DNA of 17,597 nucleotides from Lentisphaerota bacterium (lineage in GTDB: Bacteria; Verrucomicrobiota; Lentisphaeria; Oligosphaerales; Oligosphaeraceae): NCBI GenBank assembly GCA_012800625.1, contig JAAZIY010000177.1, forward strand, positions 1 to 17,597. The letters run 5' to 3'. The notes beneath the pieces are model-generated. The model was not told the DNA's origin. It saw only the letters and a list, made by a program, of their open reading frames with translations, and ran no database searches. This document shows, one piece after another, positions 6,835-14,010 of the stretch (position 1 is the stretch's first letter; every line of letters begins with the position of its first letter). The position numbers and the translations under genes are program-made.

Positions 6835-7620
6835 ATGAATAAACGCATTAGTGTACAGGATTTTGCCCGTTTCAAGTCGGCGGGCGAGAAGATAGTAATG
6901 ATCACTGCCTACGACGCCTGCCAGGCCTTCTGGTGCGAATCCGCCGGCTGCCACGCCATCTTGGTTGGCGACTCCATGGGCAACACGGTGCTGGGCTACG
7001 AAAACACTCTGCCGGTCACTCTCGAAGAGATGCTTAGCCACAGTGCGGCGGTGCGCCGCGCCAGCAAGAGCTGCATGGTGATTGCCGACCTGCCCTTCAT
7101 GAGCTACCAGGTCTCCGTCGAGCAGGCTCTGCACAATGCCGGACGTTGCCTGAAGGAAGCCGGCGCGGACGCCGTCAAGCTCGAGGGCGGCAGCCTTATG
7201 GCCCCCACTTTGGCCAGGCTGGTGCAGGCCGGCATTCCGGTCATGGGGCACATAGGCTTGCTGCCGCAGTCGGTGCTGAAAGAAGGCGGCTACCGCCTGC
7301 ACGGCAAAAGCGCCGAGGAGGCTGAAGCGCTCAAGAAGGACGCTCTGACTCTGCAGGAGGCCGGCGCCTTCGCCCTGGTCCTCGAGGGCATACCGGCGCA
7401 GCTGGCCCAAGAAATCAGCCTTATGCTGGAAATCCCCAGCATTGGCATTGCGGCCGGTCCGCATTGCGACGGCCAGGTGCAGGTGATCAGCGACCTGCTG
7501 AACTTAAGCGGCGACAAGCCGCCTAAACACGCCAAGGTCTACGCCGATCTCTGCGGCATCGCCACCGAGGCAATCAGAAAATATGTTGAAGACGTAAAAC
7601 AGGATAAGTTTGGCCGGTGA
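6835..7620 (+). CDS. panB: 3-methyl-2-oxobutanoate hydroxymethyltransferase (ketopantoate hydroxymethyltransferase)
   Basis: 261 residues, the usual size. PanB transfers the hydroxymethyl group of 5,10-methylene-THF to alpha-ketoisovalerate, making ketopantoate for pantothenate and coenzyme A. The TIM-barrel signature is intact: ILVGDSMGNTVLGY (42-55, Mg ligand D46), LPVTLEEM (59-66), MVIADLPFMSYQ (81-92, D85), VKLEGG (114-119, K115 and E117), VMGHIGLLPQS (136-146) and E184 in LEGIP, matching the E. coli metal- and substrate-binding residues. The ATG at 6835 is chosen because similarity starts there. Upstream in-frame codons would add an unrelated Pro-rich leader. No clear ribosome-binding site precedes it. 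panC starts 7 bases after the stop. panD and panE are not in the window. Confidence 0.97.
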   Translation: MNKRISVQDFARFKSAGEKIVMITAYDACQAFWCESAGCHAILVGDSMGNTVLGYENTLPVTLEEMLSHSAAVRRASKSCMVIADLPFMSYQVSVEQALHNAGRCLKEAGADAVKLEGGSLMAPTLARLVQAGIPVMGHIGLLPQSVLKEGGYRLHGKSAEEAEALKKDALTLQEAGAFALVLEGIPAQLAQEISLMLEIPSIGIAAGPHCDGQVQVISDLLNLSGDKPPKHAKVYADLCGIATEAIRKYVEDVKQDKFGR

Positions 7621-7627
7621 CTGCGCT

Positions 7628-8467
7628 ATGCAAACCCTACGCGATATCGACTCAGTTTCTCGCCTTAGCCAGCTCTGGCGCGCGCGCAACCTGCGCCTTG
7701 CCCTGGTCCCCACCATGGGCTTCTTGCACGAAGGGCATCTCTCGCTAATACGCCTGGCCCGGCAGCATGCCGACCGCGTCATGGTGAGCATCTTTGTCAA
7801 TCCAACCCAGTTTGGCCCAAATGAGGACCTGGCCAGCTATCCGCGCGACTTTGCGCGCGACGAGCAGCTCTGCCGCCAGGAAGGCGTCGACGCAGTCTTC
7901 TATCCGGAGCCGGCTGGCATGTATGCCGCTGACCACTCCACCTGGGTAGACGAAGAGAGCCTCTCCGGCGGTCTCTGCGGCGCTAGCCGACCCGGTCATT
8001 TCCGCGGCGTGTGCACCGTGGTGTTAAAGCTATTTAACATCAGCGGCTGTCAGCTCGCCGTATTCGGACGCAAGGACGCGCAGCAGGCCCTCGTTATTCA
8101 GCGCATGGTGCGAGACTTGAATGTGCCCGTGCGCCTGCTCCTGGCTCCACTGCTGCGTGAGGCCGACGGCCTGGCGCTCAGCTCCCGCAATAAATACCTA
8201 AGCCTTGCCGAGCGCCAGAACGCCCTGAGCATTTATCAGGGTTTGCAGGAAGCCGAGGCTGAATACAAAAGCGGCTGTCGCGACGCCGCGCGGCTCTGTG
8301 AAATTCCGCGCCGGCGCATCAGCCAGGCCGGCGGCAGAATTGACTACATCGAGCTGGTTTCACAGGACAGCCTGCAGGCGCTGGACCCAGTCAAAGCGCC
8401 CGCACTGCTGGCCCTGGCCGCATATTTCGGAAAAACCCGGCTTATTGACAATATATTCCTGGACTAA
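7628..8467 (+). CDS. panC: Pantoate--beta-alanine ligase (pantothenate synthetase)
   Basis: 279 residues. PanC activates pantoate with ATP and joins it to beta-alanine to give pantothenate, in the cytosol. Seen: VPTMGFLHEGHLSL (28-41, with the HxGH nucleotide-binding motif), FVNPTQFGPNEDLASYPR (56-73), RPGHFRGVCTVV (121-132), FGRKDAQQ (146-153) and READGLALSSRN (177-188, including the KMSKS-like SSRN loop), then a short C-terminal dimerisation domain ending at the usual place. The ATG at 7628 has GGTGA at 7616-7620, overlapping the panB stop, which indicates translational coupling. A TTG at 7610 is in frame but less likely. panB-panC is a common operon. The glutamate usual in the FGEKD motif is Arg here, which I regard as a tolerated change. 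Confidence 0.97.
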   Translation: MQTLRDIDSVSRLSQLWRARNLRLALVPTMGFLHEGHLSLIRLARQHADRVMVSIFVNPTQFGPNEDLASYPRDFARDEQLCRQEGVDAVFYPEPAGMYAADHSTWVDEESLSGGLCGASRPGHFRGVCTVVLKLFNISGCQLAVFGRKDAQQALVIQRMVRDLNVPVRLLLAPLLREADGLALSSRNKYLSLAERQNALSIYQGLQEAEAEYKSGCRDAARLCEIPRRRISQAGGRIDYIELVSQDSLQALDPVKAPALLALAAYFGKTRLIDNIFLD

Positions 8468-8477
8468 CCAAGCAACC

Positions 8478-8527
8478 CTTAGTGTGTCTTAGTGTGTCTT
8501 AGTGTATCTTCGTGTCTCTTCGTGTCC
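8478..8527. repeat. Decamer repeat array E
   Basis: Five units in strict 10-bp register: CTTAGTGTGT twice, CTTAGTGTAT, CTTCGTGTCT and CTTCGTGTCC. It fills nearly all of the 71-base gap between the convergent panC and larA-like genes. It has the same left boundary (CAACCCTTAGTGT) and right boundary (GTGTCCAAA) as array B. No intrinsic terminator is visible for either gene here. Confidence 0.92.
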
Positions 8528-8538
8528 AAAACACCAAG

Positions 8539-9825
8539 TCAAGCGAACTGCGCCTTCAGTGCCCATAGTCCCAGGGCCGGGTTGCTGATATAGAATATCT
8601 CTTCGCCGTCCGGCAGTGTATTGTAGCCGTCCTTCAGCTCATCGGGTTTGTACTTGTCCACTATCTCCTGCAAGTCTCCGTAGGCGAAGCCCACCGACTC
8701 GATCTCCTCTTGGCTGACACCGGGGCCGGGGCAGTAGCGTATGGTAAAGCGTCCCTCGCTCGAGCCATGTATGAGGTGTGCTGCGGCGCTCAGGTTATCA
8801 CGCAGGTCCTCATTCTCCTCCACCGCCTTTAGAGTGGCCGGCGTGCCTTTGTAGCCGTACTTGCGGATAAGCTTGTCTATCTGCGTGTCTTCGCCGAACT
8901 GTTTCAGTCCCGGGGCCATAACGATCAGCTCGCCCTGATCGGCAATCACCATGCGGGTACGATAGACCGCCTTGTTGCCCAGCCAGGTGCTCTTAAACTC
9001 CTCCGGGTCCAAATAGACCAGCACCTTGTCTATGGGCTTGTCCATCAGGTCCAGGTTGCTTTGCTGACTTAGCTTGACTGCCTGCGCAAAGGTGGCGTCA
9101 TCATCGCCGACAAAAAGCCCCTTCATGTCCATCTCCCCGCTTTCCGGGTTCTTGGCCATGACGGTAAGCACATACAATATGGGCAGCTTAGCCAGGAATT
9201 TTTCCGCGCTATAGTTAAAGAGTCGGCGCACCGGCGTGTCGTCCAGTCCCATGATGCGTTCCATGCCATGACAGGCACCGAGGAAATGCGATTTATTGAT
9301 CATGTCCGAGCCGCCCACGCCCACTACGATATTCTTGCTGTAGTTGGCCATGCCCACCACTTCGTGCGGCACCACCTGGCCCACTGACAGGATCAAGTCG
9401 TAGCCTTCCAGCAGCAGCTTGTTGCACTGCACCTGCACGGCGTAGTCAAGCTTGCCCTCGGACCATTCCTTTATCAGCTCGCCGGGCACCTCGCCCAGGG
9501 TGACCACATCATTGCGCCAGTCGTGCACAAAAAACCGCTCCAGGGGTATCTCGTCGCCGAACATGAAGCGCAATTCGGCCTCGCGCATGGGAAAATGCGT
9601 GCCCAAGGCCGGTATGATGTCAACCTGGGCACTGGGGCTGAGCAACTTGTAAAGCAGGTTGGTCAGAAAACCGGCGTCGGAATTCAGACGCGTGATATCC
9701 GGCGGCACGATAAGCACCTTGCGCAAAGGACGCTCTATCTGCGCCAGAGCCTGACGCAAGACCTCTTCTTTTTCAGCGGCGCTCAAAGCCAGCTGCAAAC
9801 CAAACCTGGAGGCGTAATGAGACAT
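8539..9825 (-). CDS. LarA-family (DUF2088) nickel-pincer racemase/epimerase homologue
   Basis: 428 residues. The ATG at 9825 is preferred over the TTG at 9882 because AAGGAG lies six bases before it. LarA enzymes racemise or epimerise 2-hydroxyacids with a covalently bound nickel pincer nucleotide. Residues that can be aligned to Lactobacillus plantarum LarA are R46 in PPDITR (R75), H77 in ALGTH (H108), H154 in VVPHEVVG (H174), K164 in NYSKN (K184, the cofactor lysine) and H180 in NKSH (H200). The 10- and 16-residue spacings of H154-K164-H180 equal those of H174-K184-H200. The protein is cytosolic, with no signal or membrane segment. No larB, larC or larE cofactor gene and no permease is nearby, so the substrate cannot be told; lactate is only one option among hydroxyacids. 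It is transcribed divergently from rnr. Confidence 0.85.
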   Translation of the reverse strand: MSHYASRFGLQLALSAAEKEEVLRQALAQIERPLRKVLIVPPDITRLNSDAGFLTNLLYKLLSPSAQVDIIPALGTHFPMREAELRFMFGDEIPLERFFVHDWRNDVVTLGEVPGELIKEWSEGKLDYAVQVQCNKLLLEGYDLILSVGQVVPHEVVGMANYSKNIVVGVGGSDMINKSHFLGACHGMERIMGLDDTPVRRLFNYSAEKFLAKLPILYVLTVMAKNPESGEMDMKGLFVGDDDATFAQAVKLSQQSNLDLMDKPIDKVLVYLDPEEFKSTWLGNKAVYRTRMVIADQGELIVMAPGLKQFGEDTQIDKLIRKYGYKGTPATLKAVEENEDLRDNLSAAAHLIHGSSEGRFTIRYCPGPGVSQEEIESVGFAYGDLQEIVDKYKPDELKDGYNTLPDGEEIFYISNPALGLWALKAQFA

Positions 9826-9865
9826 GAATGACTCCTTTATATTAAACCCAGTCCAAAAAAACCTT

Positions 9866-9885
9866 GAACCACTAAGACACACAAA
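9866..9885. repeat. Decamer repeat array F (minus orientation, two units)
   Basis: On the plus strand AACCACTAAG and ACACACAAAT; read on the minus strand it gives TTTGTGTGT and CTTAGTGGTT, then CAAGG. It is a short or decayed array between the divergent larA-like and rnr genes, and ends with the same GTGGYTCAA boundary as array A. Confidence 0.6.
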
Positions 9886-9910
9886 TGAACAAATCGGGCG
9901 CTTGTCGTAC

Positions 9911-9916
9911 TATAAT
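9911..9916 (+). promoter_or_regulatory. Consensus -10 element in the larA-like/rnr divergent gap
   Basis: TATAAT is a perfect -10 hexamer 98 bases before the rnr start at 10015. The best -35 candidate is TGAACA (9886-9891), four of six matches at a long 19-base spacing. The opposite strand reads TATTAT over 9912-9917 (five of six), so the site could serve both directions. A second plus-strand candidate is TTGAAA (9931-9936) with TACATT (9953-9958). Confidence 0.45.
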
Positions 9917-10014
9917 ACACTTAGGCAACTTTGAAATTGACGAAATGAAGCTTACATTATTTCACATACATAAATATGCATAAAACAAGTTTTTATAAAA
10001 AAGCGGAGAGGGGC

Positions 10015-12216
10015 ATGGCGCGCGACCAGAAAATGAAGGAGCTTATCCTGCACATACTGCGGGGAGCCTCCGAAGATGGCATGAGCCGCAGCACGCTGCG
10101 CCAGACCATAGGCAATTGCGATGCCAAAAGACTCACTGCGCTACTGAGGGAGATGCGCAAGGAGGGGCTGCTGCGCCTAAATGCCGACAGACGCCTGGTG
10201 CTGACCGAAAAGCAGGGCGAGCCGCTGCAGGGAGTAGTGAGAGTCAACAGCCAGGGATTCGGCTTCGTCCGCCTCAGCGGCGAGAATCAGGGCGAGCAAG
10301 ACGTGTTTATCCCGCCCGGAGCCTTGCTCGGAGCCATCTCCGGCGACCTGGTCGAGCTGCAGCTCGACCAGGTCAAGGATAGCCGCGGCCCCTCAGGCAG
10401 CGTGCGGCGCATCGTCAAGCGCAAGCACGACAAGATCGTCGGCTGCCTGGTCAAACACGGCCAGGGCTGGGCACTGCGCCCGCTGCGCCGGGAACTGCCC
10501 GCCCTTATCAGCCTGCAGCAGGACGAAAAGGGCACAGTCATACAACGCAGCAAAGAGGGAGACTGGGTCGAGGCCAGACTGCTGCAGGAGGAGACTGAGG
10601 ACGGGCAGCTCTACGCCCAGCTTAGCTCGCGCATCGCCGCCAGCGGCAGCGTGCGCGCCGATCTCAATGCCATAGTGAAGGAGTTCGACCTGCCGCGCAA
10701 ATACAGCACGCAGCAAGAAACTCGCGCCGCCGAACTGCAAGCCATCGAAATGCCTAGAGAGGACTGCAGCGAACTGCTCACTGTCACCATTGACCCGCTG
10801 GACGCGCGCGACTACGATGACGCGCTCTCGTTGCTGCCCGGACGCGATGCCGAGGAATGCATCGTAGCCGTGCACATCGCCGATGTGGCCTGCTATGTGC
10901 CATACAAGAGCAGCCTGGACAAGGAGGCCCTGAAACGGGGCTTCACCTCATACCTGCCCGGACGCACTCTGCCCATGCTGCCCGCCGCGCTCTCCAACGA
11001 CTTGTGCAGCCTGCGGGAGGGACTGCCGCGCGCGGCACACAGCTTGTTTATGCGCATATCGCTGCAAAACGGCAAAGTCATCTCATTTGAACGCAAACGC
11101 ACTACTATCAAGGTAAATAAGCGGCTTTGCTATGACGATTTGATGAGGCTCTTTGAAGCTGAAAAAAGCGGGCTGGAACCCGAAATCAAAAAAATGCTGC
11201 TCAAGCTCAGAAGCGTAGCCGCCAAACTGCGTGCCCACAGACAGAAAAACGAGCTTTTTCTGCCCATGGAAATGCCGGAAATCCGCGTGCTGTGCAGCGA
11301 GCAACCCTCGAAAATCATCGGCCTGCAAAAAACCGAGCATGATGAATCGCACGCCCTTATCGAGGAGTTTATGCTGGCCGCAAATCAGTGCATCGCTGAA
11401 GAGCTGCGCCGGAAAAAAATCCCGGCGCTTTTCCGCAATCATGCCGAGCCGGAGGCGGACTCTATGCTCGAGTTCAGCGTGCAGGTGGCCCAGATATGCG
11501 GGCGGAAATTCAAGCGTTTTGGCAGCCGCAAACAACTGGTCGCCTTCCTGAAGGACCTGGCCAAGCACCCCATGCGCGAGCTGCTGCAAATGGCCTTTCT
11601 GCGACACCTGCCGCGGGCCAACTACGGCGCCGCCGGCAGCGGACATTTCGGACTGGGAAAAAGCGACTACTGCCACTTTACCAGCCCCATACGGCGTTAC
11701 CCTGACCTGCTTATCCACCAGCAGCTGCTGGCGCTGGACCGCAAAGAGAGCTTGCGCGGCGCCCAGGATATGCTCACTTTGGCTGAAACACTCAGCGCCC
11801 TCGAGGAGAATTGCGACCAGGCCAGCTTTGCCGCCGCCGACCGCATGAAGCTGCGTTTTTTGCTCAAACAGAAGGAAGACTACCCCATGCTGCGCCTGCG
11901 CGGCTATATTATTCGCTCAGCCAAAAGCGGCCTGAGCGTATACCTGCCCGACTATAGCCTGATGGGCTTTGTCAACGCCTGGCAGCTGCCTAAAAAAGAC
12001 TGGCGCTTCTTTAGTGACGGCATGCTGTGGAAAAACCACAGCAGCGGCGACCTGCTGCAGGCTCAGATGGAAATGGAGTTCCTTATCAATACAAATGACC
12101 CGATACGAGGCGAACTTACGCTGACGCCGTTTTTTAGCAGCAGCGCTAAAAAAGAAAAGGAGACAGAGAAAAAACCCGGCGTCAAAGCCGCAGGCAAACG
12201 CAAGCGCTCTCGCTAA
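10015..12216 (+). CDS. rnr: Ribonuclease R (RNB-family 3'-5' exoribonuclease)
   Basis: 733 residues from the ATG at 10015, which has GGAG six bases upstream; an in-frame ATG at 9976 would add 13 residues but has no such site. RNase R degrades structured RNA processively from the 3' end and takes part in rRNA and mRNA decay. Domains: N-terminal winged helix (about 5-62), cold-shock domain (about 69-120, with GFGFVRL and DVFIPP), second OB fold (about 140-210), RNB catalytic domain (about 230-580) and a diverged S1 domain (about 622-705), followed by a Lys/Arg-rich tail. The four catalytic aspartates are in TIDPLDARDYDDAL (D260, D266, D268, D269), matching E. coli D272, D278, D280 and D281. HFTSPIRRYPDLLIHQ (554-569) is the RNB signature. 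The basic tail is usual for RNase R. No smpB is adjacent. Confidence 0.96.
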   Translation: MARDQKMKELILHILRGASEDGMSRSTLRQTIGNCDAKRLTALLREMRKEGLLRLNADRRLVLTEKQGEPLQGVVRVNSQGFGFVRLSGENQGEQDVFIPPGALLGAISGDLVELQLDQVKDSRGPSGSVRRIVKRKHDKIVGCLVKHGQGWALRPLRRELPALISLQQDEKGTVIQRSKEGDWVEARLLQEETEDGQLYAQLSSRIAASGSVRADLNAIVKEFDLPRKYSTQQETRAAELQAIEMPREDCSELLTVTIDPLDARDYDDALSLLPGRDAEECIVAVHIADVACYVPYKSSLDKEALKRGFTSYLPGRTLPMLPAALSNDLCSLREGLPRAAHSLFMRISLQNGKVISFERKRTTIKVNKRLCYDDLMRLFEAEKSGLEPEIKKMLLKLRSVAAKLRAHRQKNELFLPMEMPEIRVLCSEQPSKIIGLQKTEHDESHALIEEFMLAANQCIAEELRRKKIPALFRNHAEPEADSMLEFSVQVAQICGRKFKRFGSRKQLVAFLKDLAKHPMRELLQMAFLRHLPRANYGAAGSGHFGLGKSDYCHFTSPIRRYPDLLIHQQLLALDRKESLRGAQDMLTLAETLSALEENCDQASFAAADRMKLRFLLKQKEDYPMLRLRGYIIRSAKSGLSVYLPDYSLMGFVNAWQLPKKDWRFFSDGMLWKNHSSGDLLQAQMEMEFLINTNDPIRGELTLTPFFSSSAKKEKETEKKPGVKAAGKRKRSR

Positions 12217-12230
12217 AGCGCCAGTCCCCT

Positions 12231-12275
12231 CTTCGTGTGACTTAGTGTGCCTTCGTGTCCTCCCCCTTAGTATCC
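12231..12275. repeat. Decamer repeat array G
   Basis: Units CTTCGTGTGA, CTTAGTGTGC and CTTCGTGTCC in register, then TCCCC and a further CTTAGTATCC. It starts 15 bases after the rnr stop and shares the C-rich boundary GTGTCCTCCCCC with array C. It ends 28 bases before the next start codon. Confidence 0.88.
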
Positions 12276-12303
12276 TCAACCAGCATTTTTTTTGGAGACC
12301 CTA

Positions 12304-13137
12304 GTGATAACCCTTATTTTGGCGCTAGGCTGCGCCATCCTCGCCTGGTGCGGCATTTACTTCAGCTTCGACAGCCGGCCCTGGGGCTGGGCCAGCACGG
12401 CCGCGATTGCCGCATTCCTGGCGGCCTCCGCACCCATTACCCTCATGGTGCGCAAACGCATGGAGCGCATTTTCCTCGCAGTGCAGACCAAGATACTGGG
12501 CAGCCAGGAGCAATTGCGCCGCAAGGTGCTCGCCTTGCAACACAAGATGCAAAGCGGCGCTAAATTCCAAAGCCGCATCGAGAAGGAACAGGCCGAGTCC
12601 ATCCGCGAGGCCATAGAGCTGCTCGAACCGGTCAAGGATCTGCAAAAATGGAACCTGCTGGCCATGCGCCAATACAACACCTTCAAGGGGCAGCTCCTGT
12701 TCCAAATCAGGGACTTCGATGCGGCCCGCCCCCTGCTGGCCAAAGCCCTGGTGGTCGAGCCTTTGACCGCAGCCATGCAAATGGTCCTGATGTACAAAAA
12801 CGAGGAGATGAAAGAGCTGGAAAAAACCTTCTACAAAGGCACAGGCCGCTTCAAAGACGAAAAAGGCAGCCTGCTATACGGACTCTATTCATGGATACTG
12901 CTGAAGGAAAACCGCCTGGACGAGGCCATCGCCATCCTTGATGAAGGCCGTAAAAAATGCGAAAACCCGGTGCTCGAACGCAATTGGGAACACCTGGTAA
13001 ACGGACGCAGCAAGCGCTTCAGCAATGCTGACCTGGGCGAGCAATGGTTTGCCCTGCACCTGGAAAGCATGCCGCAGCAAAGAGTGCGTCCGCAAGACCA
13101 GTTCGGCGGCAAAATCAGAAGAGGCGGCTTCAGATAA
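12304..13137 (+). CDS. Membrane-anchored coiled-coil/TPR-like protein, function unknown
   Basis: 277 residues from the GTG at 12304, chosen because TGGAG lies six bases upstream; a TTG at 12292 is in frame but overlaps that site. Two hydrophobic segments come first (about 1-20, ITLILALGCAILAWCGIYF, and about 30-48, STAAIAAFLAASAPITLMV), then a basic turn (RKRMER) and a long charged helical region (about 50-105, rich in Gln, Lys, Arg and Glu) likely to be a coiled coil. The rest (about 115-245) has helical hairpins of TPR type, for example LLFQIRDFDAARPLLAKAL and LLKENRLDEAIAILDEG. The tail is basic and disordered (RVRPQDQFGG to the end). It probably sits in the inner membrane with a cytosolic scaffold domain. 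I recognise no named family. Neighbours rnr and glpQ give no firm clue. Confidence 0.8.
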   Translation: MITLILALGCAILAWCGIYFSFDSRPWGWASTAAIAAFLAASAPITLMVRKRMERIFLAVQTKILGSQEQLRRKVLALQHKMQSGAKFQSRIEKEQAESIREAIELLEPVKDLQKWNLLAMRQYNTFKGQLLFQIRDFDAARPLLAKALVVEPLTAAMQMVLMYKNEEMKELEKTFYKGTGRFKDEKGSLLYGLYSWILLKENRLDEAIAILDEGRKKCENPVLERNWEHLVNGRSKRFSNADLGEQWFALHLESMPQQRVRPQDQFGGKIRRGGFR

Positions 13138-13168
13138 GCGGCCAAAAAGCTGGACTGGCTGGATTTTG

Positions 13169-13208
13169 GACACGAAGACACACTAAGCTACACCAAGGCA
13201 CACGAAGT
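13169..13208. repeat. Decamer repeat array H (minus orientation)
   Basis: On the plus strand four units in 10-bp register: GACACGAAGA, CACACTAAGC, TACACCAAGG and CACACGAAGT. Read on the minus strand it ends in GTGTCCAAA, as arrays B and E do. It lies 11 bases before the ribosome-binding site of the phosphodiesterase gene. It is the last array; none is seen from here to the end of the window. Confidence 0.9.
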
Positions 13209-13230
13209 CAAACCCTGCAAAGGAATCATC

Positions 13231-13971
13231 ATGGGTCCCATACCAGAGGCACACCGCGGCTACAGCGCACGCTACCCGGAAAACACACTGCTTGCCTTCC
13301 AAAAGGCAATCGCCGCCGGAGCAAAGTCCATCGAGCTGGACATACACCCCAGTGCAGACGGACAATTTATGGTCATTCACGATGCCAGCCTGGAGCGCAC
13401 CAGCAATGGCCAGGGCGAGGTGGCTCAACACAGCGCCGCCGAACTGGCAAAACTGGACGCCGGCGCATGGAAAAACCCCGCCTACGCCGGTGAAAAAATC
13501 CCCAGCCTCGAACAAGCCCTGGCCTTAAGCCTGCAGCACAATGTCTACTACAATATCGAAATCAAAAGTTTTAGCGAAGAGCGTTTTGATATCAAAGCCC
13601 TGATATCCCTGCTCTACAAGTACGCTCCCCAAAATAGCAGGCATATGCTCTCCTCCTTCAATTTGGCCGCACTGCTGCAAGTCAAGCAATGCGACCCTGA
13701 TGTCCCGCTGGCTCTTATAGGCAGCGATGGCCCGGAGATGCTGGCCTTGGCACTCGAACATCAAATCCCCTGGATACATTGCCACTACAAGAACGTCAAC
13801 CAAGACCTGCTGATGGCCGCACATGCCCAAGGCGTGAAAATCAATGCCTGGACCGTAAACCAACCTGAATTATACCTGCATTACGCCAGAATGGGACTGG
13901 ATAAAATCTGCACTAATTACGTCGCGGAAATGTTGCACATAGCCGGCCACTGCAACGAGACGGCACAGTAA
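13231..13971 (+). CDS. Glycerophosphodiester phosphodiesterase (GDPD family, cytosolic type)
   Basis: 246 residues; AAGGAA (13220-13225) precedes the ATG. The family hydrolyses glycerophosphodiesters from phospholipid turnover to sn-glycerol 3-phosphate and an alcohol, with a divalent metal. Seen: HRGYSARYPENT (8-19, catalytic H8, R9 and metal ligand E17), SIELDIHPSADGQFMVIHD (33-51, E35 and D37 metal ligands, catalytic H50), NIEIK (108-112) and INAWTVN (204-210), the usual order of GDPD motifs in a TIM barrel. There is no signal peptide, so it resembles UgpQ rather than periplasmic GlpQ. The M55 peptidase gene starts 39 bases downstream with its own ribosome-binding site, so they are probably one transcript. 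No ugp or glp transporter is nearby. Confidence 0.92.
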   Translation: MGPIPEAHRGYSARYPENTLLAFQKAIAAGAKSIELDIHPSADGQFMVIHDASLERTSNGQGEVAQHSAAELAKLDAGAWKNPAYAGEKIPSLEQALALSLQHNVYYNIEIKSFSEERFDIKALISLLYKYAPQNSRHMLSSFNLAALLQVKQCDPDVPLALIGSDGPEMLALALEHQIPWIHCHYKNVNQDLLMAAHAQGVKINAWTVNQPELYLHYARMGLDKICTNYVAEMLHIAGHCNETAQ

Positions 13972-14010
13972 GGCACAACCCGTTACAGCGCAAAAATAAA
14001 AGGAAGTCAC

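Noticed and set aside
6829..7464. Minus-strand open frame (211 codons) opposite panB
   Set aside because: Shadow of a gene with complete family motifs on the plus strand.
11083..11718. Long minus-strand open frame (211 codons) opposite rnr
   Set aside because: It lies wholly opposite the RNB catalytic domain of rnr, has no ribosome-binding site and no recognisable motif; it is a shadow frame due to base composition.
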